A DNA stretch of 64,000 nt. Origin: Paenibacillus sp. PK3_47. GTDB taxonomy: Bacteria; Bacillota; Bacilli; Paenibacillales; Paenibacillaceae. Below, one piece after another: positions 35,891 through 45,753 of the stretch. Position 1 is the first letter of the stretch. Each line of letters starts with the position of its first letter. A model generated the notes under the pieces. It ran no database searches. It was given only the letters and a program-made list of their open reading frames with translations, and was not told where the DNA came from. The translations under genes and the position numbers were made by a program. The stretch spans positions 992,001 through 1,056,000 of the forward strand of contig NZ_CP026029.1 of NCBI RefSeq assembly GCF_023520895.1, in the 5' to 3' direction.

Positions 35891-37006
35891 TTACAGGAAT
35901 TTGAAAGGCTCGGTATCAATCTGCGAGGCATGGACAGCTGTGCCGTATTTATGCTCCTTAAGCTTGTCCTCAAGCCATTGCGCCACCTTGTCTTTCATAA
36001 TCTTCTCGGCATTATGTCCCGGATCAATCAGGGTAATTCCGGCCAGGTAAGCATCCTGTGCCGTATGGTAATCAATATCCCCGGTCACCAGCACATCCGC
36101 CCCCTTGAAGATCGCACTGTTATAATATTTCGCTCCTGAACCGCCCATCACCGCCGCTTTGCGGATCGGACGGTCCAGTTCCCCGACGACACGGACATGC
36201 TCCACCTGCAGTCCGCTTTTAACCGTCTCAACAAATTCACGGAGCGTCGTAGGCTCTTTAAGTTTGCCGACTCTGCCCAGGCCCAGGCTGCGTCCCTTGA
36301 GGTCCATAGAGTACAGATCATAGGCCACTTCTTCATACGGATGGGCCTTCAGCATCGCCTGTACTACCTTGTTGCGGATGGACAAAGGAACAATGGTCTC
36401 AATACGGACCTCTTCAGCCCGTTCCATCTGTCCCGCCTCCCCGATAAAAGGATCCGAGCCTTCGCGCGGAATAAAGGTGCCGTAGCCTTCAATATTGAAG
36501 CTGCAGTGGCTGTAATTGCCGATCCAGCCCGCTCCCGCGTTCAGAACAGCATCAAGCACCTTCTGATGATGATCCTTAGGCACGAAGACAACCAGCTTGG
36601 AGAGCTGGTCGGAATGGATATCTTTGATCGGAGCCCCGTTTTCGATTCCCAGAGCTTCAGCCATCCAGTCATTCATCCCGCCTTCAGCCACATCAAGATT
36701 GGTGTGGCTGATATAGACGGCGACATCATTTTTGATCAGCTTCTCATAAAGCTTGCCTGCCGGAGTGTCGGTCTGGATACCCTTGATCGGCCGGAAAATA
36801 ATGGCGTGATGGGCAATGATCAGGTTACAGCCCCGGGCAATAGCCTCATCCACGACAGCGTCGTTAACGTCCAGCGCCACCAGCACACCGCTGATTTCCT
36901 TCTGCAGACTGCCCAGCTGGAGACCGATGTTGTCCCATTCCTCCGCCAGATGCTTGGGGGCAAGCTGCTCCATATACTGAATTACAGTTTGTCCTTTGGC
37001 AAACAT
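35891..37006 (-). CDS. yqfO: Nif3-like dinuclear metal centre protein (YqfO type)
   Basis: 371 residues from the ATG at 37006 (FAKGQTVIQYMEQLAP...), preceded by GGAGGTG. The Nif3/GTP cyclohydrolase I type 2 fold shows IAHHAIIF, with metal-binding histidines, and later SHTNLDVAEGG and GDIDYHTAQDA. A central PII-like insert (about 130-230: LVVFVPKDHHQKVLDAVLNAGAGWIGNYSHCSF) identifies the YqfO subgroup. Biochemical role uncertain. The 5' 25 bp overlap trmK, as in the yqfN-yqfO pair of B. subtilis. An open frame extending upstream is internal to trmK and not used. Confidence 0.93.
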   Translation of the reverse strand: MFAKGQTVIQYMEQLAPKHLAEEWDNIGLQLGSLQKEISGVLVALDVNDAVVDEAIARGCNLIIAHHAIIFRPIKGIQTDTPAGKLYEKLIKNDVAVYISHTNLDVAEGGMNDWMAEALGIENGAPIKDIHSDQLSKLVVFVPKDHHQKVLDAVLNAGAGWIGNYSHCSFNIEGYGTFIPREGSDPFIGEAGQMERAEEVRIETIVPLSIRNKVVQAMLKAHPYEEVAYDLYSMDLKGRSLGLGRVGKLKEPTTLREFVETVKSGLQVEHVRVVGELDRPIRKAAVMGGSGAKYYNSAIFKGADVLVTGDIDYHTAQDAYLAGITLIDPGHNAEKIMKDKVAQWLEDKLKEHKYGTAVHASQIDTEPFKFL

Positions 37007-37758
37007 GACAGCACCTCCGAAATCGTTGTAATCTGTGCTTTGATCTTGTTCCGCTTCTCTTCTGCCGATTCCAGCTCCGACCGGGAGAGCGATGTTAAAA
37101 TCCCTTCCAGCTTCGCAATTTCCCCCTGCCATTTGGACAGGAAAGCCCCGTTCGGCTTCTGCAGCAGCAAAGGGCCCATCTGCAGCAGCAAATCCCTGCC
37201 GCACACCAGACCGCTGCCCAGGGTTTGTTCCGCGTACAGCTGCTCATTGGTTAGACCGGCAGCGGGATCTTCAGGAACTGCGGTCAGTATTTCATAGATC
37301 TTGCCGTCTTCCTCCAGAATATGCTCCGCAGTCAGCACCCAGCCGTTACCCAGCAGCCAGCGGCGCAGAATATCCTCGCCTACATTCGGCTGCAGCGCCA
37401 GCGTCTTGACGCCTTCGAGCTTCCCGCCGCTTTGGCCACGGTCAAGAATAGCGGCAATCAGCGAGCCGCCCATCCCCGCAATGGAGATACAGTCCGCTTC
37501 CCCGGGCTGCAGCACTTCAAGGCCGTCTCCCCGCCGCACGGCGATTTTGTGGCCAAGGCCGGCTTCTGCCACCCCTTTGCAGGCAGCATCGAAAGGGCCG
37601 GGATTTACTTCTCCTGCAATGGCAGAGACAGCTGTTCCGCTCTCCAGGGCAGCTACAGGAAGCAGCGCATGATCTGAGCCGATATCGGCCAGTCTGCTGC
37701 CTGCCGGGACCTGCTCCAGCACAAGCTGAAGCCGGTCAGATAATTTTACGTTGTTCAT
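36982..37758 (-). CDS. trmK: tRNA (adenine-22-N1)-methyltransferase TrmK
   Basis: 258 residues from the ATG at 37758. A Rossmann-type methyltransferase with LADIGSDHALLPVAALE (SAM motif I), AGEVNPGPF, and the NPPY-equivalent SIAGMGGSLIAAIL, then LQPNVGEDILRRWLLGNGW. A C-terminal coiled-coil (about 195-250) is also found in the B. subtilis enzyme. It methylates A22 in the D-loop of certain tRNAs. Its start overlaps the upstream gene by ATGA, and it overlaps yqfO, indicating translational coupling across three genes. Confidence 0.93.
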   Translation of the reverse strand: MNNVKLSDRLQLVLEQVPAGSRLADIGSDHALLPVAALESGTAVSAIAGEVNPGPFDAACKGVAEAGLGHKIAVRRGDGLEVLQPGEADCISIAGMGGSLIAAILDRGQSGGKLEGVKTLALQPNVGEDILRRWLLGNGWVLTAEHILEEDGKIYEILTAVPEDPAAGLTNEQLYAEQTLGSGLVCGRDLLLQMGPLLLQKPNGAFLSKWQGEIAKLEGILTSLSRSELESAEEKRNKIKAQITTISEVLSCLPKDKL

Positions 37759-38579
37759 GAAGTCACCCACGCTATCCAATTTTTTCGGAAGATAAACAGC
37801 AGGGCCAGGCCTGCCGCCACCTTAACTATTAATAATACGGATACCCATTCCGGGAAACCTGTTCTGAGCCACAGGGCATCTACCTCAGGCATCAGCCACA
37901 AGGAGACGCCAACCCCCAGATAAACGCCTGACACCCCGTTCACCCGGTGATACAGCAGCCAGCTGAGCCAGATCATCAGTCCGCACAGCGGCAGCCATAG
38001 CAGTTCAATCTCCAGCATGGACGCGTCAGGGCGCATCCGGCCGGATACTCCGGCATAGAGCAGTGCAAAAAAAGCAAACCCGCAATAGTGCAGCAGTCCT
38101 ATACGCAGTGTAAACCCGAGAACGCACCATAGCAAACCGCAGCCGGCTATCAGCAGCGGCCTCCAGAAATCCGGATCCAGATTATGTAGGGCAATCAGCC
38201 ATAACCCGAAAACCATCGTCAGCAGGCTCCCTGCTCCGGCCAGAATCAGGCTGATCATGTTGTTGCGGTCCCGGAAAATGGCCGAGTATCCATAGCATAC
38301 AATGAGAACACACAAGGCTGTGGCAAGTTGCAAAGGCCAGGGAAAAACGCTAAAATAAAGACTAATCAAGAAAATCAAGGAAATTATCCCAAAACCAAAC
38401 AGCCACACTTTGATGTTTCCCTGCTGAAGATTTTGCAGTGATACCGGATTGCTGTCCTTGATTTCCGTCTCATCGTTGTAAAGATTCGTCAGGAAATCAC
38501 AATACTGTTCAGGAAGCAGCTTGCTCCTTCTCCAGTAATTAATTTCTCTTAATATAGTTTCACGCTTTTCCAAATTCAA
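37755..38579 (-). CDS. Polytopic membrane protein of unknown function
   Basis: 274 residues from TTG at 38579 (NLEKRETILREINYWRRSKLLPEQYCDFLTNLYND), with GAGGG six bases upstream; a GTG six codons earlier is an alternative. The soluble N-terminal about 60 residues are followed by some eight or nine hydrophobic helices with few charges. The start region resembles short cytoplasmic domains found before DUF2157-like membrane proteins, but I do not recognise the family with confidence. It overlaps trmK by 4 bp and lies behind the rpoD terminator. Confidence 0.6.
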   Translation of the reverse strand: MNLEKRETILREINYWRRSKLLPEQYCDFLTNLYNDETEIKDSNPVSLQNLQQGNIKVWLFGFGIISLIFLISLYFSVFPWPLQLATALCVLIVCYGYSAIFRDRNNMISLILAGAGSLLTMVFGLWLIALHNLDPDFWRPLLIAGCGLLWCVLGFTLRIGLLHYCGFAFFALLYAGVSGRMRPDASMLEIELLWLPLCGLMIWLSWLLYHRVNGVSGVYLGVGVSLWLMPEVDALWLRTGFPEWVSVLLIVKVAAGLALLFIFRKNWIAWVTS

Positions 38580-38623
38580 CGGCTTCCCTCTTTTCACACC
38601 ATGTCTTTGGGTATATTTAAGCC

Positions 38624-38658
38624 AAAAGGACCTCCTGCCACTGTGCAGCAGAAGGTCC
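38624..38658 (-). terminator. Terminator after rpoD
   Basis: Minus-strand stem GGACCTTCTGC / GCAGGAGGTCC with a short loop followed by TTTT. Confidence 0.75.
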
Positions 38659-38670
38659 ATAGTATACAGC

Positions 38671-39807
38671 CTATTCGAGGAAATCTTTAAGCCGTTTGCT
38701 GCGGCTCGGGTGGCGGAGCTTACGCAGTGCCTTGGCTTCAATCTGGCGGATCCGTTCGCGGGTAACGCCGAACACTTTACCTACTTCCTCAAGTGTTCTC
38801 GTCCGGCCGTCATCCAGACCGAACCGGAGACGAAGCACATTCTCCTCACGCTCGGTGAGCGTGTCCAGCACATCCTCCAATTGCTCCTTAAGCAGCTCAT
38901 ACGCAGCTGCATCCGCAGGTGCAAGAGCCTCCTGATCCTCAATGAAATCGCCGAGATGCGAATCATCCTCTTCCCCGATCGGTGTCTCCAGTGAGACCGG
39001 TTCCTGGGCAATCTTCATGATTTCTCTAACCTTTTCCACCGTCAGCTCCATCTCAGCCGCAATTTCTTCCGGCGAAGGCTCGCGTCCCAGCTCCTGAAGC
39101 AGCTGGCGGGAGACACGGATCAGCTTGTTGATCGTTTCAACCATATGCACGGGAATACGGATCGTCCGGGCCTGGTCGGCAATCGCCCGGGTAATCGCCT
39201 GGCGAATCCACCATGTAGCATAGGTACTGAACTTGAATCCTTTGTTGTGGTCGAATTTTTCTACCGCTTTGATCAGCCCCATGTTCCCTTCCTGAATCAA
39301 ATCCAGGAACAGCATCCCGCGTCCTACATAGCGTTTTGCAATGCTGACTACGAGCCGCAGGTTCGCTTCGGCAAGACGGCGTTTGGCTTCCTCGTCACCG
39401 TTCTTGATTCTCATGGCCAGTTCGACTTCATCGTCAGCCGAGAGCAGCGGAACACGGCCGATTTCTTTCAGGTACATCCGTACAGGGTCATTGATCTTGA
39501 TGCCCGGAGGCAGCGACAAATCATCGTCGAAGCTGAAGTCATCGCCATCGCTGTTCTCATTATCCTCACTTTGACGGAGCGGATTAGAGCCTTCTTCGTC
39601 ATTTTCGTTCACAACCTCGATGCCGTGGTCGCTAAGCTGCTCGTAGAATTCCTCCATCTGCTCGGGATCCTGATCAAACGGCGACAATTTCTCCATGATA
39701 TCTTTGTAATTCAGTGATGATCTTTTCTTGCCATGCTCAATAAGCTGGTCCTTAACCTGATCCAGAGTAAATTCTGCTTCCAGTTCAGTATGCTGATCGT
39801 TCGCCAT
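38671..39807 (-). CDS. rpoD: RNA polymerase primary sigma factor (sigma A)
   Basis: 378 residues, a typical length for Bacillales SigA. After an acidic region 1.1, the [16 protein letters not shown] of region 1.2 and the region 2 core ([64 protein letters not shown]) are intact, with the aromatic residues that melt the -10 element. Region 4.2 carries [28 protein letters not shown], contacting the -35. It forms the macromolecular synthesis unit with dnaG upstream. The many TTGACA/TATAAT sites in this window are its expected targets. Confidence 0.98.
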   Translation of the reverse strand: MANDQHTELEAEFTLDQVKDQLIEHGKKRSSLNYKDIMEKLSPFDQDPEQMEEFYEQLSDHGIEVVNENDEEGSNPLRQSEDNENSDGDDFSFDDDLSLPPGIKINDPVRMYLKEIGRVPLLSADDEVELAMRIKNGDEEAKRRLAEANLRLVVSIAKRYVGRGMLFLDLIQEGNMGLIKAVEKFDHNKGFKFSTYATWWIRQAITRAIADQARTIRIPVHMVETINKLIRVSRQLLQELGREPSPEEIAAEMELTVEKVREIMKIAQEPVSLETPIGEEDDSHLGDFIEDQEALAPADAAAYELLKEQLEDVLDTLTEREENVLRLRFGLDDGRTRTLEEVGKVFGVTRERIRQIEAKALRKLRHPSRSKRLKDFLE

Positions 39808-39847
39808 AATTCGACTCCCTCCTCCCTAGGTACATCGTGTCAGTTCA

Positions 39848-41668
39848 TTATTGTCTCTCTAGGGTTATAATCTCACTTGCAATTTGTGCAGCGCGTAAAA
39901 AGTCACCGGATTTCTCCGCCTGAATCATCTCTTCACGCTTTTGTTCCATCTTGCGCTGTGTCGGGTATTTTTTCACTTCCCGGATGCAATCATCGAGCTC
40001 CTGTGTATTCCATACCGGAGGTGTATCCATCATGGATATCGCCGTCGCGGTCTTCTCGAGCCGGTCATCCTGCAGCGAAGATAGAAACCGGCTAATGCCG
40101 GGTGGTTTGCCTTGCGCGTAGTAGGCATATAGATAAGCGGCAATTGCCGCATGATCATCGATGTTGAACTCTTCTCCGAGGCGTTCGCCCACATAAGCGG
40201 CAGCATCCGGGTCCTGGATCATAAAAGATAACAGGCGCCGTTCCGCAGCATGATAAGCGGGCAGCAGAGCAGGTGTCTGCACTTGCCCTTTTTTATGCCT
40301 ACCATTATTCCACCTTTTATCGTTATTATCCCCTTCAGGGATGTTTTTTTGCATCGATGCGCGAAGCAGGTTGCAGTCCTGCTTTAAGCTATCATATGAC
40401 AGCTCAAGCTCAGAGGATATTTCCCGCAGATATACTTCCCGCTCCGTGGAGGAGTGCAGGGTGGCAATAATTTCAAGCGCCTCCTTGACATAGGCAATTT
40501 TGCCGTCTTCCTCTAGGAGTATATGGTTTTTTTTCAGATATATAAGCTTAAATTTTATCGATGAAACTGCGGAATCAATGACCTGTTCCCTGAACCGCTC
40601 CCCGCCGTGACGGGAGATAAATTCATCCGGGTCCAGTCCGCTTGGAAGCAGGGCCACCTTCACTCTAAGACCGTTATCTTCCAGCATCGGGATCGCCTTC
40701 ATGGCTGCGGCTTGTCCCGCACGGTCACCGTCGTAGGCGAGAACAATCTCGTCTCCGAGGCTTTTCATCAGCGCCACATGGCCTTCAGTAAGGGAAGTAC
40801 CCATCGTCGCTACGCCGTTATGCACCCCTGCATCCCATGCCGAAATGACATCCCCGTATCCTTCAAAAAGAACGATCTGCCGCGTTTTGCGGATGGATGC
40901 TTTGGACTGGTGCAGATTGTACAGAATCCGGCTTTTGTTAAATAGTCTGCTCTCCGGGGAATTCAGGTATTTCGGCTGTCCTTCCCCAAGAATTCTTCCG
41001 GCAAAAGCAATGGTCTTGCCCATGCGGTTCGCAATCGGAAATATAATCCGCCCGCGGAAACGGTCGATATACCCTTTGCCTTCGCCTCTGGCAGACAGCA
41101 GCCCGCCTTTTTCCATTTCGGCAAGGTCAAAGCTCCGTTTCTCCAAAAACTGCAGCAGGGTATCCCAGCGGTCCGGGGCAAAGCCGATTTGAAACTGGTC
41201 GATCATTTTGTCGCTGAAGTTCCGGGATCTCAAATAGTTCATTGCGGCTGTGCCGTATTCCGTATTCTTCAACAAAAAATGATAAAATTTTGCCGACAAT
41301 TCATACGCCTGAATCAGCCGGTCCCGTTCAGGATCGGGAGGCGACAGCGTTCCTCCTTTGCCCTCCGGAATGGGAATATCACTTTCTTCCGCCATTATTC
41401 TGACTGCTTCGGGGAAGGATAGTCCTTCGATTTCCATCCTGAATTTGATGGCATTTCCGCCCATACCGCAGCCAAAGCAATGAAAGACTCCCCGGTCCGG
41501 GGTCACAGTGAAGGAAGGGGATTTCTCCGAATGAAACGGGCAGAGGCCCCATAAATATTTCCCCTGCTTGGACAAATGGACAACCTTACCGACGGTATCG
41601 ACGATATCATGACGCGCAAGCACATTCTCGATAACGTCTTCCGGAATATTACCGTGTCCGCTAGCCAC
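39848..41668 (-). CDS. dnaG: DNA primase
   Basis: 606 residues. The CHC2 zinc finger (C..H..C..C: LCPFHSEKSPSFTV...FHCFGCGMGGNAI, about 40-70) binds single-stranded template. The RNA polymerase domain contains the TOPRIM motif EGYGDVISAWDAG (about 268-280) and LAYDGDRAGQAAAMKAIPML. The C-terminal helical part (about 450-606) is the DnaB-helicase interaction region. It lies between yaiI and rpoD; the gap to rpoD is 40 bp. Confidence 0.97.
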   Translation of the reverse strand: MASGHGNIPEDVIENVLARHDIVDTVGKVVHLSKQGKYLWGLCPFHSEKSPSFTVTPDRGVFHCFGCGMGGNAIKFRMEIEGLSFPEAVRIMAEESDIPIPEGKGGTLSPPDPERDRLIQAYELSAKFYHFLLKNTEYGTAAMNYLRSRNFSDKMIDQFQIGFAPDRWDTLLQFLEKRSFDLAEMEKGGLLSARGEGKGYIDRFRGRIIFPIANRMGKTIAFAGRILGEGQPKYLNSPESRLFNKSRILYNLHQSKASIRKTRQIVLFEGYGDVISAWDAGVHNGVATMGTSLTEGHVALMKSLGDEIVLAYDGDRAGQAAAMKAIPMLEDNGLRVKVALLPSGLDPDEFISRHGGERFREQVIDSAVSSIKFKLIYLKKNHILLEEDGKIAYVKEALEIIATLHSSTEREVYLREISSELELSYDSLKQDCNLLRASMQKNIPEGDNNDKRWNNGRHKKGQVQTPALLPAYHAAERRLLSFMIQDPDAAAYVGERLGEEFNIDDHAAIAAYLYAYYAQGKPPGISRFLSSLQDDRLEKTATAISMMDTPPVWNTQELDDCIREVKKYPTQRKMEQKREEMIQAEKSGDFLRAAQIASEIITLERQ

Positions 41669-41706
41669 TCAACCACCTTCATCTCTTAACAAATAAATAT
41701 AATTCG

Positions 41707-42186
41707 CTATAGCTGTACATTCTCCTGCAAAAATGTTAAAACTTTTGTCAGTTTATGTTGAAAAAGATTTTTTTCCTCCGCAGTGATCGCTTTCGGTCCT
41801 TTGGAATAATGGCCGCGTCTGCGTTCAACCGCTCTTGCATGCCTGCTCTCCAGCATAAAATCCATATTCGAATCATCATATTCCTGACCCCTGTTGGAGA
41901 GAACCCTGCAGCGTTTGCCCAACGCCAGCGCAGCCAGGCCGTAATCCTGCGTAACGACTACATCCCCTGCAGTAATATGATTGGCGATATACAGGTCCGC
42001 GCTGTCAGCCCCCCGGTCAACCTGCACTACAGTAACGCCTTTTTCAGCCTGCAGCACATGATCATAGGACGAGACCATCAGCACCGGAATCCCAAAGGAA
42101 CGGGCAACGGCAGCGATCTCCTTTTTGACCGGACAAGCATCTCCGTCGACAACAATCTTTCTTCCCCGGGACTTTTCCAGATCCAT
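41707..42186 (-). CDS. yqxD: YaiI/YqxD family protein (UPF0178/DUF188)
   Basis: 159 residues from the ATG at 42186, with AGGA eight bases before. The family signatures KIVVDGDACPVKKEI near the start and SADLYIANHITAGDVVVTQDYGLAALAL are present, followed by RRRGHYSKGPKAIT. This is a PIN-like/NYN-like fold with conserved Asp residues; a nuclease role is proposed but unproven. In B. subtilis yqxD also precedes dnaG and sigA. An open frame extends upstream to 42249 but lacks a site. Confidence 0.9.
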   Translation of the reverse strand: MDLEKSRGRKIVVDGDACPVKKEIAAVARSFGIPVLMVSSYDHVLQAEKGVTVVQVDRGADSADLYIANHITAGDVVVTQDYGLAALALGKRCRVLSNRGQEYDDSNMDFMLESRHARAVERRRGHYSKGPKAITAEEKNLFQHKLTKVLTFLQENVQL

Positions 42187-42240
42187 CACCAAATTCCTGT
42201 GTAATATATATACGCTTTGCCCAACCGAAATCCTTCTTTG

Positions 42241-42297
42241 ATAAAGCATAAATACGGAACGAATGTCAACTAACGCATTGGCACCGTTCCGTATATT
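42241..42297 (-). promoter_or_regulatory. Promoter embedded in an inverted repeat upstream of yaiI-dnaG-rpoD
   Basis: TTGACA (42269-42264), 17-bp spacer, CTTTAT (42246-42241) on the minus strand. The promoter sits inside an inverted repeat with arms AATACGGAACG (42251-42261) and CGTTCCGTATATT (42285-42297), which may also act as a weak terminator for glyS (no long T run) or as an operator. Confidence 0.55.
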
Positions 42298-42359
42298 TAT
42301 ACCCTAAACCATCGATCTATACCATAAGTCACACATATTTCAAGCAGAAATTCCGAAAA

Positions 42360-44441
42360 TTACCAGACCAGCTTACTGAAGTCAGCGAAAATTCTAGAGT
42401 CGGCATCGATAGTAGACAGCAGTGCAAGACGGTTGGCACGGATGCCTTCATTCTCAGCCATAACCATGACGGAATCAAAAAATCCGGTTACTGCATCCTT
42501 CAGGCCCGAAAGAATCTGCAGGGCTTCTGCCGCATTTCTGGATGCTAACGCTTCGCGGTAAGGGGTGTGAATGGATTGCCATGTTTCGTACAGCTTCAGT
42601 TCCGCTTCTTCTTTCAGCAGCGAAGGCTCGATTTCAGCACCTTCGGCTGCTTTGGCGGCCAGATTGCTTACACGGGTCAATGAATCCACGATGATTTTGA
42701 AGTCAGCCACGGAATTTACAGCCTCCGTAAGGGCATGGCTTCTGCCTACCACGTCAACAATGTCATCGAACCCTGCGGCCGTAACTGCATCAACCACATC
42801 GTAGCGCACATTGTCATCGGACAGGAGGCGTTTCACACGCAGACCGAAGAACTCGTAAAGGTTTATACGCAGCTCAGGGCTAAAATGTTTCTCTGTGCGC
42901 AAACTTTCATGAACTTCCACGGCTATCGTGAAAATTTCCTGCAAACTTACCGGCAGCTTATGCTCCAGAAGCATCTGCACAATACCTGCTGCCTGGCGGC
43001 GCAGTGCGTAAGGGTCCTGGGAACCGGTCGGGATAATACCGATGGAGAAGCTTCCGACAATTGTATCGATTTTATCTGCAAGACTGACAACCAGTCCCGC
43101 TTCAGTCGATGGTACACTGTCTCCGGCAAAACGCGGCTGATAATGCTCGAAAATCCCTTTGGCCACATTCTCCGCTTCTCCTGCTTTACGGGCATAATCC
43201 TCACCCATGGTACCCTGCAGCTCAGGGAATTCGCCAACCATCTGGGTTACGAGGTCAAATTTGCAAATATCAGCGGTACGGCTGATTTCAGCCGCTGCTG
43301 TCTCAGAAAGCTCAAGCTTGGCAGCGAGACGGTCGGCAATCGCCCGGATTCTGCGCACCTTGTCGCCAATACTGCCCAGCTCCACCTGATACACAATACT
43401 TTCTAGCTTGGCGAGGGCATCGCTGATTTGCAGCTTCTGATCTTCTTCATAAAAGAACTTGGCATCCGACAGACGTGCGCGCAGCACCTTTTCGTTTCCT
43501 TTGGCAATGACATCCAGCGATTCTGCATTACCGTTACGTACAGTGACAAAGAACGGCAGCAGCTTGCCTGAAGCGTCGAGTACCGGGAAATAACGCTGAT
43601 GCTCACGCATCGAGGTGATCAGCACATCCTGCGGAATGTTCAGGAATGAAGGGTCGAAGGTACCGAACAGTACGGTCGGTGTTTCAACCAGGAACAATAC
43701 CTCTTCCAGAAGATCGTCCTTGATGGCAATGGTCCAGCTTTTCTCTTCAGCCAGCTTGTTGATCTGCTCGAGAATCAGCTTTTGGCGCTCTTCGACATCT
43801 ACCAGCACATGCTGTGCACGGAGAGCTTCAACATACTGTGCCGGCTCGGAAATAGCTGCTTCCTGTCCAAGGAAACGATGACCGCGGCTTACATTACCGG
43901 CTTTAACGCCTGTAATTTCCAGGTCAATGATCTCCTGCCCGAACAGGGCCACCAGCCAGCGGATCGGACGGACAAATTTGAAATCATACGCTCCCCAGCG
44001 CATATTCTTCGGAAAAGTCATTGCGCTGACGATTCCGCTGAGCCCCTCGGAGAGCAGGGAAGCCGTGTCTACACCGTCACTGCTCTTGGTGGCATAAATA
44101 TATTCAACCCCGGCCAGCTCTTTAAAAGTAAACTGCTCCGGTGATACGCCCTGGCTGCGGGCAAAGCCGAGTGCCGCCTTGCTCCAGTCCCCGTTCTGGT
44201 CGAGGGCGATTTTGCGTGACGGTCCTTTTACCTCTTCGCTCACATCACTCTGTCTCTCGGCAGCGTCCTTCACTAGTACCGCAAGACGGCGCGGCGTAGC
44301 ATAAGCGGTAATTCCATTGTGTTCGATACGGGAAGACTCCAGCCATTTGGCTGTTCTGTCTTTAAGCTGCTCCATTGCCGCCCGGATAAACCGTGCAGGA
44401 ATTTCCTCAAGTCCGATTTCAAACAAAATATCTTTAGACAT
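42360..44441 (-). CDS. glyS: Glycyl-tRNA synthetase beta subunit
   Basis: 693 residues from the ATG at 44441. The start [27 protein letters not shown] is diagnostic; the HD-like and body domains ([44 protein letters not shown]) and the C-terminal anticodon-binding domain follow. It forms the alpha2beta2 enzyme with GlyQ, with which it overlaps by 8 bp (ATGTCTAA), so the subunits are translationally coupled. Expression is set by the T-box upstream of glyQ. Confidence 0.97.
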   Translation of the reverse strand: MSKDILFEIGLEEIPARFIRAAMEQLKDRTAKWLESSRIEHNGITAYATPRRLAVLVKDAAERQSDVSEEVKGPSRKIALDQNGDWSKAALGFARSQGVSPEQFTFKELAGVEYIYATKSSDGVDTASLLSEGLSGIVSAMTFPKNMRWGAYDFKFVRPIRWLVALFGQEIIDLEITGVKAGNVSRGHRFLGQEAAISEPAQYVEALRAQHVLVDVEERQKLILEQINKLAEEKSWTIAIKDDLLEEVLFLVETPTVLFGTFDPSFLNIPQDVLITSMREHQRYFPVLDASGKLLPFFVTVRNGNAESLDVIAKGNEKVLRARLSDAKFFYEEDQKLQISDALAKLESIVYQVELGSIGDKVRRIRAIADRLAAKLELSETAAAEISRTADICKFDLVTQMVGEFPELQGTMGEDYARKAGEAENVAKGIFEHYQPRFAGDSVPSTEAGLVVSLADKIDTIVGSFSIGIIPTGSQDPYALRRQAAGIVQMLLEHKLPVSLQEIFTIAVEVHESLRTEKHFSPELRINLYEFFGLRVKRLLSDDNVRYDVVDAVTAAGFDDIVDVVGRSHALTEAVNSVADFKIIVDSLTRVSNLAAKAAEGAEIEPSLLKEEAELKLYETWQSIHTPYREALASRNAAEALQILSGLKDAVTGFFDSVMVMAENEGIRANRLALLSTIDADSRIFADFSKLVW

Positions 44442-45321
44442 GCTCAGCACCTTCTTTCTTCAGCAGCGGGAAGCCCAGCTTCTCGCGTTCCTCTACATAC
44501 GTTGCCGCAACGGTGCGGGCCATATTACGCACTCTTGTCAGGAAGCCCGTACGTTCCGTGACACTGATCGCTCCGCGCGCGTCCAAAAGATTGAAGGTAT
44601 GCGAGCATTTCAGCACATAATCGTAAGCAGGGAACACCAGATGGTTCTCCATCGCTCTCTTGGCTTCCGCTTCGTAGGTGTTGAACAGCGTGAACAGCAT
44701 TTGCACATCCGATACTTCAAAAGTATAGGTGGAATGCTCCACCTCAGGCTGGTGGAAAACGTCACCGTAAGTCACGCCGTCCACCCACTCCAGATCGAAC
44801 ACATTTTCTTTCTCCTGGATGTAGGAAGCCAGACGCTCCATACCGTAGGTGATTTCAACCGCTACCGGACTGGTCTCAATACCGCCTACCTGCTGGAAGT
44901 AAGTGAATTGAGTGATTTCCATACCGTCGAGCCATACTTCCCAGCCGAGGCCGGCGCAGCCCAGCGACGGGTTCTCCCAGTTGTCTTCCACAAAACGGAT
45001 GTCATGCAGAAGCGGATCAACACCCAGTGCCTTCAGGCTGTCCAGATACAGCTCCTGGATATTGTCCGGAGAAGGCTTGATAATCACCTGGAACTGGTGA
45101 TGCTGGTACAGACGGTTAGGGTTCTCGCCATAACGGCCATCCGACGGACGGCGGGAAGGCTCTACATATGCCACCTTCCATGGCTCAGGTCCAAGCGAAC
45201 GCAAAAACGTCATAGGGTTCATTGTGCCTGCCCCTTTTTCCGTATCATACGGCTGGACAAGAATACAGTTTTGTTCTGCCCAGAACTGCTGCAGCGTCAA
45301 AATCATCTGCTGAAAATTCAT
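44434..45321 (-). CDS. glyQ: Glycyl-tRNA synthetase alpha subunit
   Basis: Catalytic class II aminoacyl-tRNA synthetase subunit, 295 residues from the ATG at 45321, with AAGGAG eight bases upstream. Landmarks are [36 protein letters not shown], the motif 2 region [33 protein letters not shown] and [27 protein letters not shown]. It is first in glyQS. The mRNA leader carries a glycine T-box riboswitch and part of a dispersed element. Confidence 0.98.
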   Translation of the reverse strand: MNFQQMILTLQQFWAEQNCILVQPYDTEKGAGTMNPMTFLRSLGPEPWKVAYVEPSRRPSDGRYGENPNRLYQHHQFQVIIKPSPDNIQELYLDSLKALGVDPLLHDIRFVEDNWENPSLGCAGLGWEVWLDGMEITQFTYFQQVGGIETSPVAVEITYGMERLASYIQEKENVFDLEWVDGVTYGDVFHQPEVEHSTYTFEVSDVQMLFTLFNTYEAEAKRAMENHLVFPAYDYVLKCSHTFNLLDARGAISVTERTGFLTRVRNMARTVAATYVEEREKLGFPLLKKEGAEHV

Positions 45322-45324
45322 ACT

Positions 45325-45404
45325 ACCGACTCCTTCGCTCACAAGTTTTTGGCTTTGGTTCTGCCATGAGGCTTTTAGCTTCTGCGCGATGGAGGCGGAA
45401 ATTT
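45325..45404 (-). repeat. Partial copy of the dispersed 5'-UTR element before glyQ
   Basis: Between the T-box terminator and the glyQ ribosome site. Read on the minus strand it shares TTTCCGCCTCC-like and GCCAAAAACTTGTGAG segments with the copies before cdd and ahcY, but is diverged in the middle. Confidence 0.35.
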
Positions 45405-45411
45405 TTTATGC

Positions 45412-45718
45412 AAAAAAGCTCCCGCCCCCATGCCTGTTATACAGACATAGGGACGAGAGCTGTACAGATACTCCCGCGGTTCCACCCTACTTGATTACGC
45501 ATCATACACTGCCATAAGCAGCACTGTGACGGATTACGCAATCCACTTTTCATACGGCCGTTTCCGCACTCCCGGGTGCCCTGTTCATGAACTTTGTCCG
45601 CCAGGCTTACACTATCCCCGGCTCGCTAAAGCGACAAATAATTTCACTACTTTCCCGATCGCTGCACGTCCCCCTTAGTGATGCGGAGTAACAACGGCAC
45701 TTAGCTATTAAAGAAACT
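45412..45718 (-). promoter_or_regulatory. Glycine T-box riboswitch (glyQS leader)
   Basis: Read on the minus strand the leader has the distal Stem I segment GCGAGCCGGGGATAGTG, a specifier region with GGC (45580-45578) followed by a purine, matching glycine codons and resembling the short glyQS T-boxes, and the invariant T-box AGGGTGGAACCGCGGG (45488-45473). A terminator hairpin with arms AGCTCTCGTCCC and GGGGGCGGGAGCT and a T6 tail closes it (45461-45412). Uncharged tRNA-Gly would stabilise the antiterminator and allow glyQS transcription. Confidence 0.95.
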
Positions 45719-45724
45719 GTTCCT

Positions 45725-45753
45725 ATAGTACCGGAAAAATCAGCATTCGTCAA
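45725..45753 (-). promoter_or_regulatory. glyQS promoter
   Basis: TTGACG (45753-45748), 17-bp spacer, TACTAT (45730-45725) on the minus strand; it overlaps the last bases of recO and would start the T-box RNA near 45718. Confidence 0.7.

Noticed and set aside
36982..37204. A longer yqfO starting at 37204
   Set aside because: That would run 198 bp further into trmK; the ATG at 37006 has GGAGGTG and gives the family start.
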